Shown here: positions 1 to 10,744 of the stretch, in pieces
How positions within the stretch are numbered: position 1 is the stretch's first letter
How the letters are laid out: the number at the start of each line of letters is the position of its first letter
NCBI GenBank assembly: GCA_947585425.1
Contig: CANPWZ010000057.1
Location: 1-57,335 of the forward strand
Reading direction: 5' to 3'
Length of the DNA: 57,335 nucleotides
Source of the DNA: an uncultured Oscillospiraceae bacterium
GTDB lineage: Bacteria; Bacillota; Clostridia; Oscillospirales; Oscillospiraceae
Notes under the pieces: model-generated
What the model was told of the DNA's origin: nothing
Seen by the model: the letters and a program-made list of their open reading frames with translations, nothing else
The model's database searches: none
Made by a program: the position numbers and the translations under genes

Positions 1-61
1 GCTTTTCAATCATGGTCATAAGGTTGCAAAAATAATAGCAATAGGGTGAAAACCCCCTTGA
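1..61. other. unidentified left margin, probably the end of another element
   Basis: This AT-rich stretch has no coding potential and stops being collinear with the downstream restriction gene at about base 60, where the reading frame is closed by a TGA (59-61). The sharp change from AT-rich to GC-rich coding sequence suggests a junction that removed the start of the restriction gene. I cannot identify the element it belongs to. Confidence 0.3.
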
Positions 62-2590
62 CAAATCTCGTCTCAGAAGTTTTTCAAGGACGTTTTTTAC
101 GGCGTCTCCTATACCGACTACCTGTTCAGCCTGCCCATGGGCGCGGGAAAGACTTATCTCATGGCGGCGTTCATCTATCTTGATTTGTATTTCGCGCTGA
201 ATGAGCCGCAAAACCCCGCCTTTGCCCATAATTTCATTATCTTTGCGCCCTCTGGATTGAAGTCCTCCGTGGTCCCCAGTCTGAAGACCATCCAGAAGTT
301 CGATCCAGCCTGGGTCATCCCGGAGCCTGCCGCGTCCCGGGTCAAGCGCATAATCTCCTTTGAGGTGCTGGATCAGGCCAAAACCGCCAATAAGTCCAAC
401 AAGACGAAGAATCCCAATGTGCAGAAGATCGCCAACCACCAGCCGCTGGATGAGCTGTTCGGCCTGGTGGCCGTGACCAACGCGGAGAAGGTCATTTACG
501 ACAGGCTTGAAAAAGAGGATATGCAACTGTCCCTTTTTAAAAAAGAGGAGCAAGACCAAATCCGCCAATCACGGGAATTGCGAGAAATCATCGGTAAAAT
601 ACCAAACTTGTCCATTTTTATTGATGAAGTACACCACGCATCTGCTGCTGGAGATTCCAAACTCCGTACGGTGGTTGAGCGATGGACGGAAAACCGCACA
701 GTCAACTCCGTGGTGGGCTTTTCCGGCACGCCGTACCTGGAGCGGGCGGAAAAAATCGCCGTGACAGACAGGCTGTCCGTGGCCACGGCGGAGATCACCA
801 ATATCGTCTACTACTATCCCCTTATCAGCGGTGTGGGAAACTTCCTCAAGCGCCCAGTGGTGAAAATCGCCGACATAGCGGAGAGCACGCGCATCATCGA
901 GAACGGCGTCAGGGCGTTCCTGGACACCTATTTGGATACCGTCTATCAGGACGGCACCACCGCCAAATTGGGCATCTACTGCGGCACCATTGAGAAACTG
1001 GAGGAAACGGTCTATCCCCTGGTCTCCAGGATCGCCGGGGAATACAGCCTCCCAGGGGACGCCATTCTCCGCTTCCACAAGGGCAACAAACAGCACCCCC
1101 AGCCTGCGGACAGCCAAATGCAGTTCGACAGCCTGGACAAGCCTTTTTCCAGAGTCCGCATCGTCCTGTTAGTGCAGATCGGCAAGGAGGGCTGGGACTG
1201 CCGCAGCCTCACCGGGATCATTCTTTCCCAGGAGGGGGACTGCCCCAAGAACATGGTGCTCCAAACCTCCTGCCGCTGCCTGCGTCAAGTGGACAAGGGG
1301 CAGCCGGAGACGGCGCTCATCTACCTGAACCGGGCCAACGGAGAGAAACTGGACGCCCAGCTCCAGCAGCAGCACCACATCTCCCTCAAAGAGTTCGGGG
1401 ACGCCGACAATGGCAAAATCACGCTCAACCGCTATGATCGGACGGGCTATCTCAAGCTGCCCAGGGTGGAGTTCTACCAGTTGAAGGTCAGCTATGCCAC
1501 TACCATCACCAGCGAGGCGGACCCGGCGGCGGACATCCCCCAGGCCTGCGTCGGTGCAGAGGCCGCGCTGGAGAGTACGACCACCACTGATCTGACTATG
1601 AAAGCCCTGGCGACGGAGGTTCACGACGAGGAGCAGGGCGCCGTCCCCGCCACCTTCGACGCTTGGCTGTATGGGATCGCCCGGAGCAGCATTGATACGC
1701 TGAAGCTGGAAGAACTGAATCAGCACCGTGAGGCGCTTCGGCGGGTGTTCGAGCAGATCACCTATGAGCGGGATGGCAGCCGGTATTTCAGTTCCCGGTA
1801 TGACCGGGCCGCAGTGGAGGCCAACATCCGCAAGGCGTTCTGTATCAAGCGGACCTACACCACCAAAGAGGAGCTTGTCCCGGAGGAGGCCAGTCTGCTG
1901 AACATCGCCAACTTCCAGCCGGTGATCCATGCCGATTCCACGGAGGCGTATTACCCCAGCCAGAAAACTGTGGAAAATATCGTCAAGGATGATGCTGGGA
2001 AGCTGAAAAAAGCCCCCAAAATTGAGGCTACCGCAAGGGCCCTGGAGGAATTGGGCAACCAAAAAATGGCCGACGATTTGAGGCGCCAGAATTCCTCACA
2101 CCCGCAGAAGGACAAGTCTTTCCACTACCTGCCCTACCGCACGGACAGCGGATTCGAGCGGGAATTTATGGATGGGATGCTGCCCTTCCTGGACGATTCC
2201 ACCGTCAAGACCATGGGGCTGGAGCTCTACTACAACGGGGACAAGACCCTGACGGAGTTTCAGATCCGCTGCTACAAGTCCGTCGGGGGCCGGTATCGGT
2301 ACATCGGGATGTATACCCCGGACTTCCTCATCCTCCAGCGGCGGGAGGGGAAGATCTACAAGGCCATTATCGTGGAGACCAAAGGCGAGCTTTACGCCAA
2401 CGACCCGAAGTTCAAGGACAAGCGGGCGTTCGCGGAGTCGGAGTTCGTCCGGCAGAACAACGCGAAGTTCGGGTATGAGCGGTTTGAGTATCTGTATCTG
2501 GAGAACACCATGCCGGAGGCGGAGCGGCTGCGGATGGTGAGGGATAAGGTGCGGGATTTTTTTGAGGAGGAACAAAATGAAGTGGGTTGA
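62..2590 (+). CDS. res: type III restriction enzyme, Res (helicase-nuclease) subunit, 5'-truncated
   Basis: This is the ATP-dependent DNA translocase and endonuclease subunit of a type III restriction-modification system. The open frame runs from base 62, just after a stop, and reads through the Walker A motif (MGAGKT) at 137. The ATG at 137 lies inside that motif, so the real start is lost. SF2 motifs follow in order: DEVHH box near 618, GFSGTP near 716, a GKEGWDCRS segment near 1183, and an arginine-finger-like QTSCRCLRQ near 1262. The C-terminal third ends in a PD-(D/E)XK-like pattern (TPDFLI, then VETKGE near 2317-2390). Intact Res proteins are usually about 950-1000 aa, so roughly the first 60-100 residues are probably missing. 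The stop overlaps the next gene by 14 bases. The product is probably inactive as it stands. Confidence 0.85.
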   Translation, partial: QISSQKFFKDVFYGVSYTDYLFSLPMGAGKTYLMAAFIYLDLYFALNEPQNPAFAHNFIIFAPSGLKSSVVPSLKTIQKFDPAWVIPEPAASRVKRIISFEVLDQAKTANKSNKTKNPNVQKIANHQPLDELFGLVAVTNAEKVIYDRLEKEDMQLSLFKKEEQDQIRQSRELREIIGKIPNLSIFIDEVHHASAAGDSKLRTVVERWTENRTVNSVVGFSGTPYLERAEKIAVTDRLSVATAEITNIVYYYPLISGVGNFLKRPVVKIADIAESTRIIENGVRAFLDTYLDTVYQDGTTAKLGIYCGTIEKLEETVYPLVSRIAGEYSLPGDAILRFHKGNKQHPQPADSQMQFDSLDKPFSRVRIVLLVQIGKEGWDCRSLTGIILSQEGDCPKNMVLQTSCRCLRQVDKGQPETALIYLNRANGEKLDAQLQQQHHISLKEFGDADNGKITLNRYDRTGYLKLPRVEFYQLKVSYATTITSEADPAADIPQACVGAEAALESTTTTDLTMKALATEVHDEEQGAVPATFDAWLYGIARSSIDTLKLEELNQHREALRRVFEQITYERDGSRYFSSRYDRAAVEANIRKAFCIKRTYTTKEELVPEEASLLNIANFQPVIHADSTEAYYPSQKTVENIVKDDAGKLKKAPKIEATARALEELGNQKMADDLRRQNSSHPQKDKSFHYLPYRTDSGFEREFMDGMLPFLDDSTVKTMGLELYYNGDKTLTEFQIRCYKSVGGRYRYIGMYTPDFLILQRREGKIYKAIIVETKGELYANDPKFKDKRAFAESEFVRQNNAKFGYERFEYLYLENTMPEAERLRMVRDKVRDFFEEEQNEVG

Positions 2591-3401
2591 TTATAGAGAA
2601 AGGCTTGGCATTGGTTTTAACGACGATGCTAAAACCAAAATGTTAGCAAACAAGGTTTCAGCCTTTATTGAGCATGGAAGATTTAACCAAGACTATTCTT
2701 TCAGCGAATATTATAGTTTTTGCGTGATGACTGGCAGACAATTTCAAAATATTTATCCGGCTTCAAAGTATTTAGCAGATTTGATGTGTCAAAAAAACAA
2801 TACCATCCCGATCATAATATCCTATTATATTGCCTATGTAAACACACGCGAATTAAAAGATCAGCATCAGAGAAAACTGTTAATTCATGTGCTATCTAAC
2901 TTTTTGGACGATTTAAATATCAAATATGAATTACTGGAAGATGCTGATGGGTATTTCATTTTTCCAAAGGGAGTTCCAGACTTTGATAAGGCTTTGGTGA
3001 GCTACCCTTTGGAGTGGTTAAGAGAGTATCCACAGTCTCAAAAGGCTTGGGGTAAAGCATTACGAGATTACGCTGAAGCAAGTGATGATAACGCAAGCGA
3101 TGTTGCCGATAAATTCCGAAAGACCTTGGAGACATTTTTTCAAGAGTTCTTTGGTGGTAACAAATCCCTCGAAAACTACAAGGCTGAATACGGAAATTGT
3201 TTGAAGAAAAACGGTGTACCAAAAGAAATTAGTGGAAACTTTGAAACGCTATTGCAGGCATATACAAACTATATGAACAATTATGCCAAGCACAGGGACG
3301 CTACCAGTGATAAAATCCTTGAATACCTCATGTACCAAACAGGCAATATCATTCGGCTCCTTATAACTCTGAAACAGGGGGAGATTGACCATGCCGATTA
3401 A
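2577..3401 (+). CDS. unknown protein between Res and Mod, possible abortive-infection C-terminal domain
   Basis: This 274-aa protein is not recognised with confidence. The start is ATG 2577, preceded by GAGGAGG and overlapping the end of res; an upstream in-frame alternative at 2562 lacks a ribosome site. It is AT-rich compared with both neighbours, which suggests separate acquisition. The last 40 residues contain [12 protein letters not shown] followed by a hydrophobic helix. This resembles the short C-terminal domain found in several phage-exclusion proteins, where an R/K-x-x-H-like motif precedes the final helix. It overlaps mod by 11 bases, so it is translated as part of the restriction operon and may be an accessory or piggy-back defence factor. 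The family assignment is weak. Confidence 0.6.
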   Translation: MKWVDYRERLGIGFNDDAKTKMLANKVSAFIEHGRFNQDYSFSEYYSFCVMTGRQFQNIYPASKYLADLMCQKNNTIPIIISYYIAYVNTRELKDQHQRKLLIHVLSNFLDDLNIKYELLEDADGYFIFPKGVPDFDKALVSYPLEWLREYPQSQKAWGKALRDYAEASDDNASDVADKFRKTLETFFQEFFGGNKSLENYKAEYGNCLKKNGVPKEISGNFETLLQAYTNYMNNYAKHRDATSDKILEYLMYQTGNIIRLLITLKQGEIDHAD

Positions 3402-5256
3402 ATACGTTCCCTTCATCCCCGAGCCCATCGAGGGCCAGGCGGTGCTGGGCAATTTCAACCGCATTCTGAAATACAAGGGCGCGGACGACGTGTCCATGGT
3501 GCTCCAGCGGGGGATGCCGCTGTATGAGATGGAGAAGCAGGAGACAGTGGGTGAGAACCCGGACGGCAATATGGTCATCCGGGGCGAGTGCGTGTCGGCA
3601 TGCGCCTATCTGAAGGAGCAGGGCATCCAGGTGGACCTGGTCTACATCGACCCGCCCTTCGCCAGCGGCGTGGACTATGCCAGGAAGGTCTATATCCGCC
3701 GCAACCCCAAGGTGGCCGAGGCCATAGCCCAGGCGGAGCAGGAACTGGACATCGAGGAGTTGAAAGCCTTCGAGGAGAAGATGTATGGCGACGTGTGGGA
3801 CAAGGAGAAGTACCTGAACTGGATGTATGAGAACCTCATGGCCATCAAGAGCGTCATGAGTGAGACGGCGTCCATCTATGTGCATCTGGATTGGCATATC
3901 GGGCACTACGTAAAAATCCTTTTGGATGAGGTGTTTGGAGAGGAAAACTTCAGAAACGACATAATTTGGTATTATTATAATAAAATGCCTGACATGCGGA
4001 AACCCATTTTTACACGTTCACATGATATTATCTATTTTTATTCAAAAAATAAAGGCAATCAGTATACTTTTAATTTGCAATCTGAGAAGCGCCTTGAGCC
4101 TGTTAAACAACTGATTCGCAAAAAAGTTGATGGGAAAATGGTGAATGCGCGAGACGAAGATGGAAACGTAATGTATCGAAATTCCGAAGATCGGATTGTC
4201 GATGATGTGTGGCGTATATCCATGTTACAACCCGCTGATAAGGCAGAACCCGTCGGCTATGCCACGCAAAAACCCGAGGCTCTTCTTGAACGTATCATCA
4301 AAGCGTCCTCCAATGAGGGAACGCTGGTGGCCGACTTCTTTGGCGGCAGCGGCGTCACCGCAGCGGTGGCCGCCAAGCTGGGCCGGCGGTTCATCCACTG
4401 CGACATCGGTCTCAACTCCATTCAGACCGCCCGCGACCGCCTGAAAGCGGACGGCGCGCAGTTCGACGTGCTGGAGATCAAGGACGGCGTCCAGCTCTAC
4501 CGCAATCCGGTACAGACCATGGACAAGATCAAGTCGCTGATCCCCGGCCTGAAAAACGAGGACTCTCTGGACCCCTTCTGGGAGGGGGCCATCTCCGACA
4601 GTAAGCTGGGCACCGTGCCCGTCTATGTGCCCAACCTGATGGACAGCTCCTCCAAGCTGCTGGACGAGGTGATGATGAACCGCATTCTCCACCAGGCCAT
4701 CCCCGACCTGGACAGCAGCGTGAAGAAGGTCATCGTCTACTACATCGACATCACCAGCGAGGAAGAGGTCAAAAAGTTCATCAGGGACGATGACAGCACC
4801 ATGGTGGAGATAGAGCTGCGGGACCTGAAGACCATCCTGGACGATGTGGTGGTGGGAGACTATGCCGAATTCCATGTGGAGGAGAGCAGGGCCGATCTGT
4901 TCGGCGGCTGGCGGGTAGTCGTGGACAGGTTCCTCAGTGACCGGGTCATGCAGAAGATCGACGAGTTCAACCAGAAGGCCCGGATGAACGCCACGGGGAA
5001 GCGGCCATTTAAGCCCATCGAAATCAACGAGACTGGGCTGGAGCTCATTGAGTATCTGAGCGTGGACTGCACTGCGGCGGAGGGCGAGTGGCACTCCGAC
5101 AGCGAGATCAAGATCGACAAGAACGGGTTCGTCATCCGAAATGGGGAAAAGACGAAGGAGTTCTGGGACGGGACGATCTGCTGTGAGAAACGGCCCCTGC
5201 GGGTGAAGGTAAGGAACATCTGTGGGGATGAAAGCGTGTGGGAGATTTGTGAATGA
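3391..5256 (+). CDS. mod: type III DNA adenine methyltransferase, Mod subunit
   Basis: This is the site-specific DNA N6-adenine methyltransferase that gives a type III system its target specificity and protects host DNA. From ATG 3391 (GGGGGAG upstream) the protein is 621 aa. Motif IV is DPPF at residues 87-90, and motif I (DFFGGSG) follows near 315, which is the beta-class order IV-TRD-I expected for type III Mod. Residues about 185-280 between the two are the target-recognition domain. In DNA (about 3940-4250) this block is much more AT-rich than the flanking catalytic parts, suggesting TRD exchange. The gene overlaps both neighbours (11 bases upstream, ATGA downstream). It appears intact although its Res partner is truncated. 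Confidence 0.85.
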   Translation: MPIKYVPFIPEPIEGQAVLGNFNRILKYKGADDVSMVLQRGMPLYEMEKQETVGENPDGNMVIRGECVSACAYLKEQGIQVDLVYIDPPFASGVDYARKVYIRRNPKVAEAIAQAEQELDIEELKAFEEKMYGDVWDKEKYLNWMYENLMAIKSVMSETASIYVHLDWHIGHYVKILLDEVFGEENFRNDIIWYYYNKMPDMRKPIFTRSHDIIYFYSKNKGNQYTFNLQSEKRLEPVKQLIRKKVDGKMVNARDEDGNVMYRNSEDRIVDDVWRISMLQPADKAEPVGYATQKPEALLERIIKASSNEGTLVADFFGGSGVTAAVAAKLGRRFIHCDIGLNSIQTARDRLKADGAQFDVLEIKDGVQLYRNPVQTMDKIKSLIPGLKNEDSLDPFWEGAISDSKLGTVPVYVPNLMDSSSKLLDEVMMNRILHQAIPDLDSSVKKVIVYYIDITSEEEVKKFIRDDDSTMVEIELRDLKTILDDVVVGDYAEFHVEESRADLFGGWRVVVDRFLSDRVMQKIDEFNQKARMNATGKRPFKPIEINETGLELIEYLSVDCTAAEGEWHSDSEIKIDKNGFVIRNGEKTKEFWDGTICCEKRPLRVKVRNICGDESVWEICE

Positions 5257-6050
5257 ACATTTTACTTGTTGGAAATGGATTCGATTTGGCACATGGGCTG
5301 CCGACGCGCTATACTGATTTTTTGAATTTCTTGCGGGCTGTTCAATTTAGAAATAGTACTGAGTATTTGGGCATAAATGACAATGAGAAGATTGCGAAAA
5401 CTGGAGTGCATGATGAAATAAAAGCACTATTGAAGGAGCCCATCAATATGCATAAGTGGAATATTGATGAAGTTTACAGGCTTATGAATAAGAATGTATG
5501 GGTAGAATATTTCCTTGCAGTTTATAAGACACTGCCTAAAGGCGGATGGGTAGATTTTGAGCATGAAATCTCATCGATTGTTCAAAAATTAGATGAGTTG
5601 CAAGATAATAACCTCCGAAGCAGGCAAAAAATGCAACGAATATCGCAGTTAAAGGTGATGCCTGATATTTTGCAAAGATATAATCTTTATGATAACATAC
5701 CAGAATCGCTTCAAAATCCGGACGTATCAAAGAGGCTCTTAAGCGATCTCGATAAATTGATACGCTGCCTTGAAATTTACCTTTGCTGCTGCCTTGATCT
5801 TATCGATCCAAGTACTCACTTGAAATCAATAACGGAAATTGGAGCGATTGATGGGGTGCTGTCGTTTAACTATACAAACACATTTGAAGAAATTTATGAG
5901 CCGAAACTATTAAGAAAACCCGAGTATTGCTACATACACGGAAAAGCCCGTATGGAAAATGATATTATGCTTGATAACATGGTGCTCGGTATAGATGAAT
6001 ACCTTGATGATGTCAGGAAAAATGAGGATATTGTCCTCTACAATGGCATG
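5253..6050 (+). pseudogene. AbiH-like abortive infection protein, 3' end replaced
   Basis: The N-terminus ([17 protein letters not shown]) is the characteristic start of the AbiH phage-abortive-infection family, including the GNGFD nucleotide-binding-like loop. FNYTNTFE and YIHGKA, which recur in the family, are also present. About 265 residues match this family. From about 6050 the frame continues without a stop into a GC-richer glycoside hydrolase fragment, so the AbiH C-terminus is missing. The start ATG overlaps the stop of mod (ATGA), placing abiH as the last gene of the defence operon. The combined open frame extends to 8045 (930 aa). Whether the truncated AbiH part is functional is unknown. 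Confidence 0.75.
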
Positions 6051-7981
6051 AACCCTATGGAAATGGGGTGGGTGGAACAGTATAGTCAGATCCAGGCCGT
6101 CCTTCTTTGCCCCGGTGTAGGCGGCAGCGGTTTCAACTCCCTGGGCAATATCCTGACCGGCATAGTCAATCCCTCCGGCCACACTGTAGACATCTGGCCC
6201 TATGATCTGACCAAGGCTCCATATTTCAATAACATCGGGGAGTTCCACTACACCAACCTGGATGACTATGCCGCGGATATCACGGCGGCGGATGTGGGAG
6301 TGAACCCCGGCGGGCTGTTCTACTTCGTTAATTATGTGGAAGGAATCTATGTAGGCTACAAATTCTATGAGACGGCCGCTGAGGAGGGCCTTATCGACTA
6401 CGCCTCCTCCGTGAAGTATCCCTTTGGCTATGGTCTGTCCTACACCACCTTTGAACAGAAGATGGGTGACTTGGCCGTAGACAGCGCCGCGGGCACCATC
6501 ACCGTAACCGTGACCGTCACCAACACCGGTAACTTTGCCGGTAAAGATGTGGTGCAGGTCTACTTCAATCCGCCCTACACCAACGGTGGAATTGAGAAAG
6601 CCTCCGCCAACCTGATCCAGTTTGAAAAGACCGCCTTGCTGGAACCGGGCAAAAGCCAGGATGTCACGCTCACTTTCCAGGTGGACGATATGGCCTCTTT
6701 TGATGACAACGGCGCCGGCTGCTATGTCCTGGAGGCAGGCGACTACGAAATCAGCATCCGCAACAACTCCCATGATGTTATAGACCAGCGCACCTACACC
6801 CAGAGCAGCACCGTCACCTTTAACAGTGAGAGCCGCTCCACCGACGCCGTTCCCGCGCTCACCGCTTTTGACGATGCCAAGGGTGATGTTACCTACCTGA
6901 GCCGTGCTGATCACTTTGCCAATTATGAGGCTGCTACCGCCGCCCCTTCTGACGATCAGTATGTGATGAGCGACGATGTGAGAGCCACCTATATCTCCAA
7001 CGCCAACTATGACGCGGCAGCCGACAGTGATCCCAACGCTGTGATGCCTGAACTCGGTAAGAAAAACAATGTCAAGCTGGCCGATCTGAGGGGGCTGTCC
7101 TATGATGATCCCAAATGGGATGAACTGCTTGATATGCTGAGCATCGAGGAAATGTCCGGTCTCATTACATATGGCGGCTGGTCCACCAACGCCATCCCCA
7201 GTATTGGCAAAGTGGCTACCAGCGACTGTGATGGCCCGGCCGGTGTGAATAACTTCCTGAAAGGCAAGTACGGGAGTTCCTACTGTGTGGAAACCATGCT
7301 GGCCCAGACCTGGAGCAAAGAACTGGCCTATGCTTTTGGTGAGGGGATCGGCCAGGAGCTGGCTGACCTGGATAACTTCGGCTGGTACGGTCCTGCTATG
7401 GACACCCATCGCAGCGCCTTTGGCGGCCGTAACTTTGAGTATTACTCTGAAGACGGCGTGCTGGGCGGATATATCGCCGCCGCTGAGGTAAACGGTGCTC
7501 AGAGCAAGGGCGTTTACGCCTACCTCAAGCATTTCGCCATGAATGACCAGGAGATCAAATGCCGCAGCCTGCTGTGTACCTGGTCCTGCGAACAGGCTAT
7601 CCGTGAGATCTATCTGAAGCCTTTTGAGCTGGCTGTTAAGAACTACAACGGCCAGGGGCTGGCGATCATGAACGGCTTTAACTTCATCGGTACCACTTGG
7701 ACGGGTGCAAGCCGCAGTCTGCTGACCACTGTTCTTCGTGACGAGTGGGGCTTTAGGGGCTTCGTCTGCACCGACTACTTCGGCGGTTACGGCTATATGA
7801 ATGCCCAGCGCGGCATTCGTGCCGGTACGGATCTGATGCTGAACATGGTCAGTGAGTTCGCGGCCATTACAGACACCAGCGCCACCAGTGTCCAAGCCAT
7901 GCGGCAGTCCACGAAGAACATCCTCTATACCGTGGTCAATTCCGGCGCCTATGAGCCGGAAAATCTCGCCGAGGTCACTGG
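6051..7981 (+). pseudogene. family 3 glycoside hydrolase fragment, both ends missing
   Basis: This GH3 beta-glucosidase-type sequence has the C-terminal alpha/beta and fibronectin-like parts first and the catalytic barrel second. That reversed domain order is known for some ruminal and gut Clostridia enzymes. Visible landmarks are NPMEMGW, PFGYGLSYT and NTGNFAGKDVVQVY in the first half. In the second half are YLKHFAMND (the KHF substrate-binding motif) and GFVCTDYFGG, whose Asp is the expected nucleophile. The left end is joined in frame to abiH at about 6050, and the right end is cut at 7981 by the first base of the IS21-type element, adding about 20 unrelated residues up to the stop at 8045. 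It has no place in a defence operon and looks like rearranged chromosomal DNA or an assembly join. Confidence 0.75.
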
Positions 7982-8060
7982 TGTATATTTCGGCTACATA
8001 GCCCCACCTGCACGGAGAAATAGCCCCGGCTTCTCGGAGATATAGCCCCACTGTCACGGC
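7982..8060. repeat. IS21 left terminal repeat with multiple transposase sites
   Basis: Besides the terminal inverted repeat, the block TAGCCCC recurs three times at about 20-base spacing (near 7998, 8022 and 8042). This is the multiple-terminal-repeat arrangement typical of IS21 ends, where the transposase binds. Confidence 0.7.
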
Positions 8061-8112
8061 GAAGAGGTCCACCCGGTCCCCGGCGTGTGTCGAGGGCCGG
8101 GAGGGAAAGTCG

Positions 8113-8325
8113 TTATAGGTTTTCGTTTCTCAGTTCGTAAATCGTCCTCATAGCAGAGATGAAGTCCATCGGCTGGCCAGATCCGTCATAGAGAAACCAT
8201 GGATTGTCAAAGAGATTCTCCCCCTGGCGGACCCAGTTCCAAGCCTGCCTTTGTTCTTCCGGGGAGGCTTGTTGCTGTTTCAGGTAGGCGAGGACCTCCT
8301 GGCGGTCATGCTGCATCACCGCCAT
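8113..8325 (-). CDS. 70-aa third gene of the IS21-type element
   Basis: This small acidic protein starts at ATG 8325, one base after the istB stop codon, so it is translationally coupled to istB. It ends 130 bases inside the left IS end. The sequence is rich in Gln, Trp and Glu (QQQASPEEQRQAWNW) and predicted helical, with no cysteine or transmembrane segment. Most IS21 elements have only two genes. Its position and coupling argue for a real accessory protein of transposition rather than a random frame, but no function can be assigned. Confidence 0.55.
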   Translation of the reverse strand: MAVMQHDRQEVLAYLKQQQASPEEQRQAWNWVRQGENLFDNPWFLYDGSGQPMDFISAMRTIYELRNENL

Positions 8326-8326
8326 A

Positions 8327-9097
8327 TCACGCCTCCAGGCTCTTGAGGCCGTGGCGCTCCCGCATAGAGATCTTGCCGTCAATGAGGATGTCGTAGGCGT
8401 TGTGGATGATGCGGTCCATAATAGCTTCAGAGATAGGGCTGGCTTCCTCGGAACTGGGATTGATTCGCTCGTACCACTCGCTGGTGTCGTACTGGGTGCA
8501 GAAGATGGTGGCGCCGTGGGCACAGCGGGCCTCCACAAGCTCCAGGAGGTTGTAGGACTCCTGCGGCGTAAGGCGGCGGATGAGCCACTCATCCAGGATG
8601 AGCAGGTCCACCTTCCGGTAACTTTTCACGGTATCCTTGAGTTCGCCCGCAGCCTTAGCAAGGCCCATCTCTTCCAGCAGTTCCGGGAGACGGATATACC
8701 GGACGGTCTTGAATTTCCTGCAGGCGGCGTTGCCGAGGGCGCAGGCGAGGAAGGTCTTGCCGCTGCCGGAAGCACCCTTGAGGATGATGTGGTGTCCCTC
8801 GTCAATATATTGACAGGCAGCAAAGCGCAGTATTTGAGCCTTGTCCAGCCGGCGGTCCTCATGGTACTCAATATCTTCAATCACAGCACCAGGGGCGGCC
8901 AGGTGAGCGTTGTGGAGACAGCGCTGCATCCGGTTCTGCTGCCGGCGGTTCCACTCCGCGTCCACCAGCAGCCCCAGCCGTTCCTCAAATCCCATTTGTC
9001 CATAGGCGCCTGGGTTGCTGAGCTGCCTTTCCAACTCTGCCGCCATAGCGGTGAAGCGCATGGCTTTCAGTGCTTCCATGGAGGAATGGGCCATCAT
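8327..9097 (-). CDS. istB: IS21-type transposition helper ATPase IstB
   Basis: This is the AAA+ ATPase that helps the IstA transposase select and bend target DNA. The protein is 256 aa, close to the family's usual 250-260. Walker A is GASGSGKT and Walker B is LLILDE, followed by the IstB-specific [13 protein letters not shown] and [12 protein letters not shown] segments. The start ATG 9097 overlaps the istA stop as ATGA, with AGGAGGTG upstream, the classical coupled arrangement of IS21. It looks intact. Confidence 0.92.
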   Translation of the reverse strand: MMAHSSMEALKAMRFTAMAAELERQLSNPGAYGQMGFEERLGLLVDAEWNRRQQNRMQRCLHNAHLAAPGAVIEDIEYHEDRRLDKAQILRFAACQYIDEGHHIILKGASGSGKTFLACALGNAACRKFKTVRYIRLPELLEEMGLAKAAGELKDTVKSYRKVDLLILDEWLIRRLTPQESYNLLELVEARCAHGATIFCTQYDTSEWYERINPSSEEASPISEAIMDRIIHNAYDILIDGKISMRERHGLKSLEA

Positions 9098-10653
9098 CTG
9101 GACGCACCTCCTTTTCGGAAGTACGCCGCCCCACGGGTAATACCGTGCGGTCCGGACTCTTTCTGTAGCTCAGACGATTCGGTCATCGGGAGCTTGTCCT
9201 GTCCGTTCTTCAAAATCAGGGTCAGCGTCCGGATAGAGGGCTTTGCGGTATAGGACAGCAGCCGTTCGCAGGCCTTGTCCAGCCGCTTCGCGCCATACCG
9301 CTCTGCCAGTCTCGTCATGCTGGCACAGGCTTTGTAGCCCTGCTCCGGGGCCTTTCCGCTGGAGAGAAAATACTGGACCACAGAGTCGGTATGCGCTCCA
9401 ACGGATGCGGCCCACTGGGTAAAGTCCTCTGTGTTGTAACTCAGATATCTGCGGTGTTCCGGCGGCATATGCTCCATCTTCACAATGGGGTCCCGTTGGG
9501 CGGTGCGGCTGCGCCGGTGCATGGCTACGCGGGTCCCGCGGTAGAACGCCTCCACCGTCTGCCCCGTCAGCCGCAGCACCACTTTCTCGCCAATCAGGTC
9601 AAAGGGGACAGAGTACTTATTCTTGCCGTCTGAGACCAGGTAGTCCTGTCCCACCCGCAGTTCAGGGGTCCACACAGCCGGCTCATAAGGCACAGAGGGC
9701 AGGGGCCGCATATACTCCAGTTCCTCAGCCAGATAAGCCTCCCGGCGGGTCCCTTCCCGCTTCTTGAAAGGCCTGCCGTTCAGCTCTTCCAGCTTCTCCG
9801 CCGCCGCGGCCTGGGCCTCTTGTACGGAGAAGAACTGGCGGTCACGCAGAGCGGCGAGGATCCAGGTGGATGCGTACCGCACTGTTCCTTCCGCAGCGGA
9901 TTTGTCTTTAGGATGAGCTACACGGGCAGGCACTATGGCCGTGTCATAGTGCTCGGCCATCTCCTGGTAGCTCCGGTTCAGCACCGTCTCATACCGAGTA
10001 TTCTTGCTCACGCCGGTCTTCAGGTTGTCCGGGATCAACAGCCTCGTCACACCGCCGAAGTAGCTGTAGGCGTGGACATGGCACCTCAGCCAATTCTCCA
10101 GCCCCATATCTCCGCACATTTCGGCATAGGCATAGCAGCTGCACGGCAGCACGGCAACAAACAGATATGCCTTGGTAACCTCTCCCGTTACCGGGTCATG
10201 GACGTCCAGCGTGTTCCCGGCCCAGTCCACTTGCATCGCGTCTCCGGGTTTGTGCTGGATCCGCATTGTTGCTTTTGTGATTCGTGCCCACTGCCGGTAC
10301 TTCTCGCAGAACTGGGTGTACATGTACGGCGTGGTTTTCTCCGCCTCGCACCGCCTGCAATACTCCGTCCACAGCAGCGTCAGCGTCACGCCTGGCCGTG
10401 CCAGCTCCTTGTGGATATACGCATAGTCCGGCGTTGCGTAGGTCGATTCTGCGGTGTACCTCCCGGGGAAAAGAACGCTCCGCAGCATCTCGTTGGTGAT
10501 GTCCTCATCCAGGGGCCAGGTTATCCCGGCCTCCTGTGCCGCCTTCTGGACGTCTCGGATCGTGTGTCGGGAACAGTGGAGAATTGCCCCTATACTTCGC
10601 TGGCTGTTCTTTGGATCGCTGCTTAATCGCAGGATCTCACGGTAGTCTACCAC
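9094..10653 (-). CDS. istA: IS21-type transposase IstA
   Basis: This DDE transposase cuts and joins the element ends. It has an N-terminal helix-turn-helix ([17 protein letters not shown]), then the RNase H-like core with catalytic Asp in [10 protein letters not shown], Asp in [10 protein letters not shown] and Glu in [10 protein letters not shown], and a C-terminal beta-barrel region. I prefer GTG 10653, which has GGGAGGT correctly spaced upstream and gives 519 aa; the upstream ATG 10671 has no ribosome site. It looks complete and therefore possibly active. Confidence 0.9.
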   Translation of the reverse strand: MVDYREILRLSSDPKNSQRSIGAILHCSRHTIRDVQKAAQEAGITWPLDEDITNEMLRSVLFPGRYTAESTYATPDYAYIHKELARPGVTLTLLWTEYCRRCEAEKTTPYMYTQFCEKYRQWARITKATMRIQHKPGDAMQVDWAGNTLDVHDPVTGEVTKAYLFVAVLPCSCYAYAEMCGDMGLENWLRCHVHAYSYFGGVTRLLIPDNLKTGVSKNTRYETVLNRSYQEMAEHYDTAIVPARVAHPKDKSAAEGTVRYASTWILAALRDRQFFSVQEAQAAAAEKLEELNGRPFKKREGTRREAYLAEELEYMRPLPSVPYEPAVWTPELRVGQDYLVSDGKNKYSVPFDLIGEKVVLRLTGQTVEAFYRGTRVAMHRRSRTAQRDPIVKMEHMPPEHRRYLSYNTEDFTQWAASVGAHTDSVVQYFLSSGKAPEQGYKACASMTRLAERYGAKRLDKACERLLSYTAKPSIRTLTLILKNGQDKLPMTESSELQKESGPHGITRGAAYFRKGGASR

Positions 10654-10744
10654 TTCGGTGACCTCCCTCATAAGTAGTCATGCTTGCGCATGCCATCTTT
10701 CATTATAAGGGATACCGAGATATGTGGAGCTCTTCTCCGTGGCG

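Noticed and set aside
5910-8072. Long minus-strand open frame (720 aa) opposite abiH/GH3
   Set aside because: It is the reverse reading of a GC-rich gene, has low-complexity Val/Gly/Ile-rich sequence and no ribosome site. The plus strand shows clear GH3 motifs.
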